In this document: one piece after another, positions 26,886 through 36,806 of the stretch
Numbering within the stretch: position 1 is the stretch's first letter
Layout of the letters: each line of letters opens with the position of its first letter
NCBI GenBank assembly: GCA_963733935.1
Contig: CAVTEQ010000014.1
Coordinates: forward strand, 186,001-250,000
Source of the DNA: JAHFUA01 sp963733935
GTDB lineage: Bacteria > Acidobacteriota > Terriglobia > Terriglobales > Acidobacteriaceae
Reading direction: 5' to 3'
DNA: 64,000 bases
Notes under the pieces: generated by a model
What the model saw: only the letters and a program-made list of their open reading frames with translations
What the model was told of the DNA's origin: nothing
Databases searched by the model: none
Position numbers and translations under genes: made by a program

Positions 26886-26911
26886 TTGCAAATTACCAAT
26901 TACCAATTACA
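26886..26911 (+). repeat. heptamer array right of the higA locus
   Basis: Three perfect or near-perfect units AATTACC, AATTACC and AATTACA lie between higA and the lysS promoter. They are the complementary orientation of the array at 26348-26383. Confidence 0.75.
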
Positions 26912-26942
26912 AAACGTCCTCCAGAGGGAAACTCAACCCCAC

Positions 26943-26951
26943 TGCTATAAT
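26943..26951 (+). promoter_or_regulatory. extended -10 promoter of lysS
   Basis: TGCTATAAT is an exact extended -10 element (TG, one base, TATAAT). No good -35 hexamer is seen 16-18 bases upstream, which is normal for this promoter class. The predicted start is about 25 bases before the lysS ATG. Confidence 0.65.
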
Positions 26952-26983
26952 CCCTGCTTCTCTTTCCCGCTGCGCACGCCACC

Positions 26984-28543
<1,560 letters not shown>

Positions 28544-28569
28544 AGAGCGGAATTGCTGGGCGGAAAAGA

Positions 28570-28610
28570 GAGGGACCGTAGAAGCCGCTACGCAGCCGCT
28601 GCGATCCCTC
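28570..28610. terminator. possible bidirectional hairpin between lysS and the di-heme gene
   Basis: GAGGGA at 28570-28575 can pair with TCCCTC at 28605-28610, enclosing a smaller CGTAG/CTACG hairpin. There is no U-tract on either side, so termination here is only plausible. Confidence 0.3.
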
Positions 28611-28625
28611 AGCCGATTTCCGAGA

Positions 28626-30086
28626 CTACAGCAACCGCAGGAAGTTCAAAATATCCTGCTGCTGCGATGTGCTCAGCCCATTAAAGTTGCTGATCACAGC
28701 GTTAGCCTCGGAATTGCAATTGGACCCCTGGAAATTGTTCGTGCTTCCATTAAAGTTCGGACCACCTCCGCCGCAATCGGCATGAGCCTGGATTGCCTGC
28801 AGCAGGTCGCTGGTGCGCCCGTCATGCAGGAAGAACAATCGCTGGCCGACGCCCCATAGCGGTGCGGTGCGGAATTGGTCCGGCCCCGCCGCCCCCTGCG
28901 TGACGCCATCCGCCAGCACCGAGCCCATGTGGTGCACGGCAAAGTCCGAGTAAGGATGGTAGGTGACGTTGGACATGCCCGTGAAGCGCGATGGACCGGT
29001 AGTGAGGCTGGTCGAATGGCACAAGGCACAGCCAATGCTGTTGAACAGATCGGAGCCGCTGCTGGTGGATGAAGTGGAATCAGCCGGCGTGGGCGGCGCC
29101 GACAACATCATGAAATTGGCGAAATTCACAACGTCCGAGGACAGGTCAGAGGCTGTGCCGGTCGAGCCCCCGGCCTCGGTGGCGAGGTTGGTGTAGTCCT
29201 CCGGAGATCCGTTGTACACGCAGCCGGAGACCGCGGAGCGCTCGTTGGGAAACAGCTCGTTAGAAACACCCTGCTCCACGTTGTAGGCTTCGCCGGCAAA
29301 AACGAGCAGTGATTTGTTCTGCGCTTTCCAGCCGAAGCGGGTGATGGTGCCGTCATTGCCGCTGGTATTGAAGGCGCCACCGATGCCAAGTTGTCTCTTT
29401 TGCCTAAGCGTGAACACCAGGTTGGATCGCAGTGCATTATCCGGCGTCATCTCGACTAGGCCGAGACCGAAGACTGGCGTCGGAATGCGAAAAATCACAT
29501 TGTTGCCGGCAAGCGCCTGGGCGAAGTTTGGCTGCGACATACTGCAGCCCACCGCGTCGCTCCGGCCGGCAATGGTGTACAAACCGTGGACGCCGCCGTC
29601 CGGCGTGCCATTGGAATTGCGTACGAAGCGGGCCTCCCGCACCGGCCCGTTGGCGGTGATGAATGAGGGAACGACGTTCGTGGCCCCGTCCAAGGTGGCC
29701 AATGCCACTTGCGGATTGGGAACTGGATTCTGGGGACTGGTCATGCCGGGGCTGCTGCCGCCCACTGCAGGCTGCGCGTGACACTGCGCGCAGCTATTGC
29801 CGTTGAAAGTCGGTCCCAGGCCGGTGCCGTCTTCGCCCGGAATGCTCCCCGCGACGGAATCTACTTCCAGGAAGCGCATTGCCGTCTGATTGAAGAATGC
29901 CATCTCACTGGCATTGAGGGTCGGGTAAGCGCCGCCCGCTGCCGCCGGACCACCACGCGGCCCTGGATCCTGTGGACCCTGTTGCCCTTGTGGCCCTCGC
30001 GTTTGTTGAGCGCGAGCGGCTCCAGTGGTCAGGAGCATGAGCAGACCAGCGCACAGGATTGTGGCAAGCATGTTGCTGAATCTCAT
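28626..30086 (-). CDS. secreted di-heme oxidoreductase (DHOR family)
   Basis: The 486-residue product has a signal peptide (MRFSNMLATILCAGLLMLL... cleaved after ARA). Two c-type heme sites follow, CAQCH at 99-103 and CALCH at 353-357. FFLHDGRTSDLLQAIQAH and LNFLRLL near the C-terminus fit the di-heme oxidoreductase (putative thiol oxidoreductase) family rather than MauG or CcpA. It would act in the periplasm as an electron-transfer enzyme; its substrate is unknown. A Gln/Gly/Pro-rich stretch follows the signal peptide. AGGAGG 8 bases before the ATG supports the start. Confidence 0.85.
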   Translation of the reverse strand: MRFSNMLATILCAGLLMLLTTGAARAQQTRGPQGQQGPQDPGPRGGPAAAGGAYPTLNASEMAFFNQTAMRFLEVDSVAGSIPGEDGTGLGPTFNGNSCAQCHAQPAVGGSSPGMTSPQNPVPNPQVALATLDGATNVVPSFITANGPVREARFVRNSNGTPDGGVHGLYTIAGRSDAVGCSMSQPNFAQALAGNNVIFRIPTPVFGLGLVEMTPDNALRSNLVFTLRQKRQLGIGGAFNTSGNDGTITRFGWKAQNKSLLVFAGEAYNVEQGVSNELFPNERSAVSGCVYNGSPEDYTNLATEAGGSTGTASDLSSDVVNFANFMMLSAPPTPADSTSSTSSGSDLFNSIGCALCHSTSLTTGPSRFTGMSNVTYHPYSDFAVHHMGSVLADGVTQGAAGPDQFRTAPLWGVGQRLFFLHDGRTSDLLQAIQAHADCGGGGPNFNGSTNNFQGSNCNSEANAVISNFNGLSTSQQQDILNFLRLL

Positions 30087-30521
30087 TTCTTCGTCCTCCT
30101 AGTTGGGGCTGAGGTTTCTGTCGTGCTGTTCGCAGCAAACAAACTGCTGCGGGTGTGTCTTTCACGTTCAGAGTTCCTCATGGGGAGAGGGACAACAGGC
30201 TTGCGACTATCGGAGCGAACCCATCCCCCGAACCATGGGCAAAATGGAACAGCAGTCTCGCTGAAGCGGCGGAGACTTCGACGAAGGGGTCGTACCGGAA
30301 GTGGCGGGAACGCTACGAACGGTCGTGCTGAAGTGAAGGAATTTTCATCCGTCACTCGGCGACACGCAATCGGGGAAATGCCTGTGGCTGGCACTAGGTC
30401 AGCAGAGTGCAAGCTAAGGTGACCCGCGACAAACAGCGGCAGGTTAATTCCCGCCTTGCAACCCCGCGACGGTATGGATACGCTTCGTGAGGGATCTCGC
30501 TACGTAACGATTCTCTAGGTT
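30087..30521. other. 435-bp divergent intergenic region
   Basis: This gap separates the di-heme oxidoreductase gene (minus) from the MscS gene (plus). Apart from the AGGAGG ribosome-binding site of the former, I see no convincing promoter hexamers, repeats or conserved ORF. The open frames that cross it are low-complexity and overlap one another. Confidence 0.5.
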
Positions 30522-32303
30522 ATGAGAGCTCATCAGCGGGTGATTCTTTTCGTACTGCTGCTCCTGCTGGGTGCAGCGGTGGTCGGCGTCATAGTTACGC
30601 ACCGCCCGCCCCCGCCCCGCCGAGGAAAACGCAGACCTGAGCGCGAACTGGTCGACCAGCGCCCCATAGAAACGGCGCGCAATTTGGCGGCGCTGGCAGA
30701 CAGTCCGGGAGAGCGGGCTTTTGCTACTCGCGCCCTGCGCCTGGCGGACGACGAGGTAGACCTCGCCTTCGCAACCGCGTTGCGCGATGCGGCAACTCAT
30801 CCGCCTCCGCCCCCACCTGAGACGCAGGCATTGGTGGAGCGTATCAACCAGCTCCAGGCGCGGGTGGATGAGGACCAGCAGCGCATCGAGTCGCTCCAGC
30901 CGGCGTTGCGCGACAAGCACGCTCGCGAGGCCCAGTCGCAGCTCGATCTGGCACAAGGCGAGCTGTCGCTCGACCAGGACGCTCTCTCCGACGCGCGCAA
31001 AGAGCTGAGCCGCGCCGGCGGAGATTTGCGCAGCACCATCCAGCATCTGCTGGAGGAGCACCAAGCCACCACCCAAGCCAATGCCGCGGCGGCAGCGGGA
31101 ACGCAGCCGGCCGCCCTGCACCGCACGCTGGCCTCCCAACTCAGGCACTGGATCGCGCTGCGTGAGCGGCATCAGCAAGTGCTCGCGGCCGAGGAAGAAG
31201 CCACGGCTGCCGCGGCAGCCCTGAGTCAGGCCCACCAATCGCTCGCTACCCAACTCAAGCAGCGGCGTGCCAGCGTGCGCGCGGCGCGGGAGTCGGGAAA
31301 CACGCAACAAGTCCCCAGCGCGCTTTCGCTGGTGCAGCAAGCCGCAGAGGACGAAAAGAGTCTCTCGGACTATGACCGCCGCATCAAGGACGAGGAAGAT
31401 CTCAGCGGCGTCTACCGCGACTGGGCGACGCTGGTGGCCAATCGCCGCCAACGGCGGCTGAACGAGATCCTGCAGAGCATAACCTTGATCTTGAGCATTT
31501 GCCTGGCCGCCTTCGTTGCGGATCACCTTATCGGCCGCTTCGAAGCGTGGCTCACTCCCGACCGCCGTATGCTGCGCAGCCTGCGCTTCATCGCGCGTTT
31601 TGGTGTGCAGGTGGTGGCGCTGGCGCTCATCTTGCTGGTCATCTTTGGCGCTCCCGGCCAGATGACCACGCTGCTGGGCCTTGCTGGCGCAGGCCTAACG
31701 GTCGCGCTTAAGGACTTTATCGTCGCTTTCTTCGGATGGTTCGTGCTGTTGGGGAAGAACGGCATCCGCGTGGGCGACTGGGTAGAGATCAATGGCATCG
31801 CCGGCGAAGTGGTGGAGGTGGGCGTGTTGCGCACCGTCTTGCTGGAAACCGGGGGCTGGAGCGACGCCGGCCATCCTACCGGACGGAAGGTAGTGTTCGT
31901 GAACAGCTTCGCCATTGAGGGGCACTACTTCAATTTCTCCACCAGCGGGCAGTGGCTGTGGGACGAGCTGCAAATAGTGGTGCCGCCGCAGGAAGATCCC
32001 TACCCGGTGGTCGAAGTCATCCAGAAGCTCGCGACCAAGGAGACAGCCGCCAACGCCGGTCTCGCCGAGCAGGAGTGGCAACGGGGGGCTGGCAGCCGGG
32101 CGCTGAAGTCGTTCTCCGCCGCGCCGGCCATCAATCTGAAGCCGACCAGCATGGGTGTAGAAATCAGCGTGCGGTACATCACGCGCGCACACGAGCGCTA
32201 CGAGCTGCGCTCACGCCTATATCGCCAGGTGGTCGAGTTGCTCCGCGGGCGCAACATCGCGCAGGTAGCCGAACCGGTCCCGACCAGCCATGAGCCGGCT
32301 TAG
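30522..32303 (+). CDS. MscS-type mechanosensitive ion channel with long coiled-coil N-terminus
   Basis: The 593-residue product starts with one hydrophobic helix (7-25). A Pro-rich spacer and ~200 residues of Gln/Glu/Ala-rich coiled coil (about 100-300) follow. After this come membrane segments (about 318-340 and 355-395). The last contains the pore-like GLAGAGLTVALKDFIVAFFGW and the beta domain KNGIRVGDWVEINGIAGEVVEVG, which are MscS signatures. Such channels open on membrane tension. The large periplasmic coiled coil resembles MscK-like members. The gene's end is 106 bases before the efflux permease start, in the same direction. Confidence 0.85.
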   Translation: MRAHQRVILFVLLLLLGAAVVGVIVTHRPPPPRRGKRRPERELVDQRPIETARNLAALADSPGERAFATRALRLADDEVDLAFATALRDAATHPPPPPPETQALVERINQLQARVDEDQQRIESLQPALRDKHAREAQSQLDLAQGELSLDQDALSDARKELSRAGGDLRSTIQHLLEEHQATTQANAAAAAGTQPAALHRTLASQLRHWIALRERHQQVLAAEEEATAAAAALSQAHQSLATQLKQRRASVRAARESGNTQQVPSALSLVQQAAEDEKSLSDYDRRIKDEEDLSGVYRDWATLVANRRQRRLNEILQSITLILSICLAAFVADHLIGRFEAWLTPDRRMLRSLRFIARFGVQVVALALILLVIFGAPGQMTTLLGLAGAGLTVALKDFIVAFFGWFVLLGKNGIRVGDWVEINGIAGEVVEVGVLRTVLLETGGWSDAGHPTGRKVVFVNSFAIEGHYFNFSTSGQWLWDELQIVVPPQEDPYPVVEVIQKLATKETAANAGLAEQEWQRGAGSRALKSFSAAPAINLKPTSMGVEISVRYITRAHERYELRSRLYRQVVELLRGRNIAQVAEPVPTSHEPA

Positions 32304-32368
32304 AGGTATCTTTCAATCTTCCGCTTCGTTCCGGGACGATGAATCGGCCGAGCCTTTGATATCATCTT

Positions 32369-32384
32369 GTAAGCGTTTACTTAC
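32369..32384. promoter_or_regulatory. 16-bp palindrome upstream of the RND efflux operon
   Basis: GTAAG and CTTAC flank a 6-base spacer, forming a perfect inverted repeat 26 bases before the permease start. TetR/AcrR-type repressors of efflux pumps bind palindromes of this size and composition, but no regulator gene is adjacent. The role as operator is inference. Confidence 0.45.
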
Positions 32385-32409
32385 CTTGGCTCGGGGGAGC
32401 CGGCAACAG

Positions 32410-35400
32410 ATGTGGATTGTTCGACTGGCCTTGCGGCGGCCCTACACCTTCGTGGTGGCCGCGTTGGTTCTTTTGATCGTGGGCCCGCTGGTCATCTTCC
32501 GTACCCCGACCGACATTTTTCCCAACATCAACATCCCGGTGGTCAGCATCCTCTGGAACTACACCGGGTTGAACGCGGAGGAGATGAGCAATCGCATCAT
32601 CAGCCTCACCGAACGTTCGCTGACCACCACGGTGGACGACATCGAGCACAGCGAGTCGCAGTCGCTGAACGGCATTGCGGTGGTGAAGGTCTTCTTCCAG
32701 CCGGGCGCCAACATCAACAAGGCCATCGCGCAGGTAACGGCCATCTCGCAAACGCAGCTCCGGCAACTGCCGCCTGGGACCACTCCTCCGCTGGTCATCA
32801 CCTACAGCGCGTCCAGCGTTCCCATCATCCAGCTTGCACTCTCGGGGCAGAAACTTTCCGAGCAGCAGCTCTTCGACCTGGGTGTGAACTTCATCCGCAC
32901 CCGGCTGGTAACCATACCCGGGGCCGCTATCCCGTACCCCTACGGCGGCAAGCAGCGGCAGATCGTGGTGGACTTGAACACCACGGCGCTGCAGTCCAAG
33001 GGCCTGTCAGCGCTGGATGTGGTGAACGCCATCAGCGTGCAGAACCTGATCCTTCCGGCCGGCACCTCGAAGATCGGGGCGCTCGAATATGACGTCGACA
33101 TCAATGGCAGCCCGCAGACGGTCGAGGAACTGAACCAACTCCCCGTCAAGACCATGGGGAACACCACCATCTACATCCGCGATGTGGCTTTTGTACGCGA
33201 CGGCTTCCCGCCGCAAACCAACATCGCGCGCGTGAACGGGCAGCGCGCTTCCCTGCTGACGGTGCTGAAGAACGGCAACGCCTCCACCCTCGACATCATC
33301 GCCGGCATCAAGCGTATGCTGCCCGGGATCCAGCGCGGACTTCCCCCGGAGTTGCAGATCCGTCTGCTGGCCGACCAATCGATCTTCGTGCGCGCCTCCA
33401 TCGATGGCGTGGTGCGCGAGGCGCTGATTGCCGCTTGCCTGACCGGGTTGATGATCCTGATCTTCCTCGGCAACTGGCGCAGTACGGTGATCATCGCGGT
33501 TTCGATCCCCCTCTCAATCCTGACCTCGATCATCGTGATGAGCGCGCTGGGCGAAACCATCAACATCATGACCCTGGGCGGCCTGGCGCTGGCGGTCGGC
33601 ATCCTGGTGGACGACGCCACGGTGGAGATCGAGAACATCAATCGCAACATCGCGCAGGGGAAGGAAATCGAGCACGCCATTCTGGACGGCGCACAGCAGA
33701 TCGCGGTGCCGGCGTTCGTCTCTACACTCGCCATCTGCATTGTGTTCGTGCCCATGTTCTTCCTGACCGGCGTGGCCAAATACCTGTTCGTGCCGCTGGC
33801 CGAAGCCGTTGTCTTTGCCATGCTGGCTTCGTACCTGCTGTCGCGAACCCTGGTACCGACCATGGCCAAGTACCTGCTGAAGGGACACGAAGCGGAAGCC
33901 GACCACCTGCCGAAGGAAAGCCGCAATCCGCTGGTGCGGCTGCAGATCCGCTTCGAAAAAGCTTTTGAGAGGTTTCGCGAGCGCTACCACGCGACGCTGG
34001 ACGCGGCCTTGCACCGCCGCCAAGCTGTGTTGCTGGGCTTCGTAGTCTTCTCGCTGGCGTCGCTGGCAGTGCTCATCCCCTGGCTGGGCCAGGACTTCTT
34101 CCCCGCCGTGGACAGCGGCCAGTTCAAGCTGCACCTGCGCGCGCGCACCGGCACCCGCATCGAAGAAACGGCGCGGCTTTGCGACCTAGTCGAGCGCTCC
34201 CTCCGCGAGCATATCCCGCAGGACCAGGTTGCCAGCATCATCGACAACATCGGGCTGCCCTACAGCAGCATCAACCTGTCGTATAGCAATTCTGCCCCCA
34301 TCGGCCCAGCCGATGCCGACATCCTGGTCAGTCTGTCGCCGCACCATGCACCGACGGCGCAGTACGTGCACGATCTCCGGCCGAAGCTGGCCCGTGACTT
34401 CCCCGGCGTGAGCTTTTTCTTCCTGCCGGCGGACATCGTCAGCCAGATCCTGAACTTCGGCCTGCCCGCGCCCATCGACATCCAGATCGTGGGCTACAAT
34501 CTGGATGCCAACCGCGAGTTCGCCCTGAAGTTGCTTGACCGCATCAAGTATGTGGACGGCATCACCGATCTGCGGGTCCACCAGCCCTTCAATCAGCCTA
34601 AGCTGCACATCAACGTGGACCGCACCAAGGCGGAGCAGGTGGGCTACACCCAGCGCGATATCGCCAGCAACCTGCTGATCTCGCTGAGCGGCAGCTTCCA
34701 GACTTCACCCGCCTTCTGGCTGAATCCAAAAAATGGAGTCAGCTATTCGATTGTCACGCAGACGCCGCAGTACCGCATGGATTCGTTGCAGGGCCTGGAA
34801 AACATTCCGGTGACCGGTGGCGGCGGCAATGGGGCTAAGCCGCAGATTCTCGGCAGCCTGGCCTCGATCAACCGCGGCACCGGCATGGCCGTGGTCTCGC
34901 ATTACGATATCCAGCCGGTGATCGACATCTTCGCCTCCGTCCAGGGACGCGATCTGGGCGGCGTCTCGCGCGACATCGACAAGGTCATCAGTGACGCCCA
35001 GAAACAGTTACCTCGCGGCTCCTCCCTGGTGGTGCGCGGACAGATCAAGACCATGCGCTCTTCCTATTTTGGGCTGCTGAGCGGGTTGGTGTTCTCCATC
35101 CTGCTGGTTTACCTTCTGATTGTGGTGAACTTCCAGTCGTGGCTCGATCCTTTCATCATCATCTCGGCACTGCCGGCGGCGCTGGCCGGGATCGTGTGGA
35201 TCCTGTTCATCACCCGCACCACCGTCAGCGTGCCCGCCCTGACCGGCGCGATCATGTGCATGGGTGTGGCCACGGCCAACAGCATCCTGGTAGTCAGCTT
35301 CGCGAAGGAGCAGATGGAAGAAGGCCAGGATTCCATCGCCGCCGCGCTGCAGGCCGGGTTTACCCGCTTTCGGCCGGTGCTGATGACGGCGCTGGCCATG

Positions 35401-35580
35401 ATTATCGGCATGGTGCCGATGGCGCTTGGCATGGGCGAAGGCGGTGAACAGAACGCTCCCCTGGGACGCGCCGTAATCGGCGGCCTGGTGTTCGCGACGG
35501 TCGCTACGCTGTTCTTTGTGCCGGTGTTTTTCAGTTGGCTGCACGGCCTGAGAACACGGCCGGCAAAGGCGGAGAGGTAA
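32410..35580 (+). CDS. RND-family efflux transporter permease
   Basis: This inner-membrane proton/drug antiporter has 1056 residues from ATG 32410 (MWIVRLALRRPYTF). GGGGGAG ten bases upstream supports that start; the frame extends to 32290 but overlaps the MscS gene. Typical RND layout is present: a first helix, a large periplasmic loop, helices 2-6 with GGLALAVGILVDDATVEIENI, a second periplasmic loop, and helices 8-12 with GVATANSILVVSFAKEQ. The acidic pair in helix 4 is Asp-Asp (VDDA), as in proton-driven RND pumps. The next gene overlaps its stop, so permease and adaptor are co-translated. It may form a three-part pump with the two genes downstream. Confidence 0.93.
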   Translation: MWIVRLALRRPYTFVVAALVLLIVGPLVIFRTPTDIFPNINIPVVSILWNYTGLNAEEMSNRIISLTERSLTTTVDDIEHSESQSLNGIAVVKVFFQPGANINKAIAQVTAISQTQLRQLPPGTTPPLVITYSASSVPIIQLALSGQKLSEQQLFDLGVNFIRTRLVTIPGAAIPYPYGGKQRQIVVDLNTTALQSKGLSALDVVNAISVQNLILPAGTSKIGALEYDVDINGSPQTVEELNQLPVKTMGNTTIYIRDVAFVRDGFPPQTNIARVNGQRASLLTVLKNGNASTLDIIAGIKRMLPGIQRGLPPELQIRLLADQSIFVRASIDGVVREALIAACLTGLMILIFLGNWRSTVIIAVSIPLSILTSIIVMSALGETINIMTLGGLALAVGILVDDATVEIENINRNIAQGKEIEHAILDGAQQIAVPAFVSTLAICIVFVPMFFLTGVAKYLFVPLAEAVVFAMLASYLLSRTLVPTMAKYLLKGHEAEADHLPKESRNPLVRLQIRFEKAFERFRERYHATLDAALHRRQAVLLGFVVFSLASLAVLIPWLGQDFFPAVDSGQFKLHLRARTGTRIEETARLCDLVERSLREHIPQDQVASIIDNIGLPYSSINLSYSNSAPIGPADADILVSLSPHHAPTAQYVHDLRPKLARDFPGVSFFFLPADIVSQILNFGLPAPIDIQIVGYNLDANREFALKLLDRIKYVDGITDLRVHQPFNQPKLHINVDRTKAEQVGYTQRDIASNLLISLSGSFQTSPAFWLNPKNGVSYSIVTQTPQYRMDSLQGLENIPVTGGGGNGAKPQILGSLASINRGTGMAVVSHYDIQPVIDIFASVQGRDLGGVSRDIDKVISDAQKQLPRGSSLVVRGQIKTMRSSYFGLLSGLVFSILLVYLLIVVNFQSWLDPFIIISALPAALAGIVWILFITRTTVSVPALTGAIMCMGVATANSILVVSFAKEQMEEGQDSIAAALQAGFTRFRPVLMTALAMIIGMVPMALGMGEGGEQNAPLGRAVIGGLVFATVATLFFVPVFFSWLHGLRTRPAKAER

Positions 35581-36806
35581 TGACCTCAGAACCGAAGAAT
35601 CAGAACTCTGTCGGCACGTTGGAAGCTGCTCCGCCTCCTTCGGCTCCAAAGTCTCGACGCCCGGCGCACCACTATTGGATCGCGATCGTTGCCGCATTAA
35701 CCGTGGTGATATTGATCGTCTCCGGAATTGTGCCGCGGCTCAGGGCGCGCGCCAATCTGCGCAAGGAAACACAGGAGATGGCGGTGCCCAGCGTGATGGT
35801 CACGCATCCCAAGCGTGCTCCTGCCTCATCGGAGATCGTGCTTCCCGCCAATGTGCAGGCGTTCATGGACTCCCCGATCTACGCGCGCACCAACGGTTAC
35901 TTGAAGATGTGGTATGTCGATATCGGAGCCCGCGTGAAGGCCGGTCAACTGCTGGCTGAGATCGACACGCCGGAAGTCACACAGCAGTTGCGCCAGGCTC
36001 GTGCCGACCTCAACACAGCCGAAGCCAATCTCAACCTTTCTCGGATCACAGCGCAGCGCTACCAGGACCTCCTGAAGACGGACTCGGTTTCCAAGCAGGA
36101 TGCCGACAACGCCGCTGGGGACTATGCGGCGAAGCAGGCGATCGTTCACTCTGGCGAGGCGAACGTCAAGAGACTGGAGGAACTGCAGTCCTTCCAGAAG
36201 ATCTACGCTCCCTTCTCTGGCGTCATCAGTGCGCGCAATACCGATATTGGAGCGTTGATCGATTCGGGCGCCAGCGGCGGAACACGCACGGAATTGTTTC
36301 ACATCGTGCAGCCGGACAAGTTGCGGGTGTATATCAACGTTCCGGAAGCCTACTCGCAGGCGACCAAACCCGGCCTGGCTGCGGATCTCATTCTGGCCGA
36401 GTTTCCCGGCCGGCGCTTCCAGGGCAAGCTGGTGCGGACCGCGAACGCCATCGATACCAATACCCGCACGCTGCTGGTCGAGATCGACGTGGACAATCCC
36501 ACCGGCACGCTTTTGACCGGCGCTTATGCCGAAGTACACCTGAAGCTGCCGGGTGCGAACTCCTCCCTGATCCTGCCGGTGAACGCGCTGCTGTTCCGTT
36601 CCGAGGGGCTGCGAGTGGCTACCGTCCCCGACGGCCAGCATGCCGAACTCAAGCAGGTAACGCTCGGCCATGATTTCGGCTCCGAGGTGGAAGTGGTCGC
36701 TGGATTGAACGGGGACGAGACGGTGATCGTAAGCCCGCCGGATTCCCTGGTCTCCGGCCAGGAAGTGCGCATCGCACAAACACCCACTGCGGGGGCGCCG
36801 CAGTGA
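35580..36806 (+). CDS. RND efflux periplasmic adaptor subunit (membrane fusion protein)
   Basis: The 408-residue product has a Pro-rich cytoplasmic start and one membrane anchor (about 33-50). Barrel-sandwich/lipoyl halves follow (VDIGARVKAGQLLAEIDTPE and FSGVISARNTDIG) around an alpha-hairpin, then a beta-barrel domain. The start ATG overlaps the permease stop (TAATG at 35578-35582). The longer frame from 35535 is inside the permease gene. It connects the pump to the outer-membrane channel encoded next. Confidence 0.92.
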   Translation: MTSEPKNQNSVGTLEAAPPPSAPKSRRPAHHYWIAIVAALTVVILIVSGIVPRLRARANLRKETQEMAVPSVMVTHPKRAPASSEIVLPANVQAFMDSPIYARTNGYLKMWYVDIGARVKAGQLLAEIDTPEVTQQLRQARADLNTAEANLNLSRITAQRYQDLLKTDSVSKQDADNAAGDYAAKQAIVHSGEANVKRLEELQSFQKIYAPFSGVISARNTDIGALIDSGASGGTRTELFHIVQPDKLRVYINVPEAYSQATKPGLAADLILAEFPGRRFQGKLVRTANAIDTNTRTLLVEIDVDNPTGTLLTGAYAEVHLKLPGANSSLILPVNALLFRSEGLRVATVPDGQHAELKQVTLGHDFGSEVEVVAGLNGDETVIVSPPDSLVSGQEVRIAQTPTAGAPQ

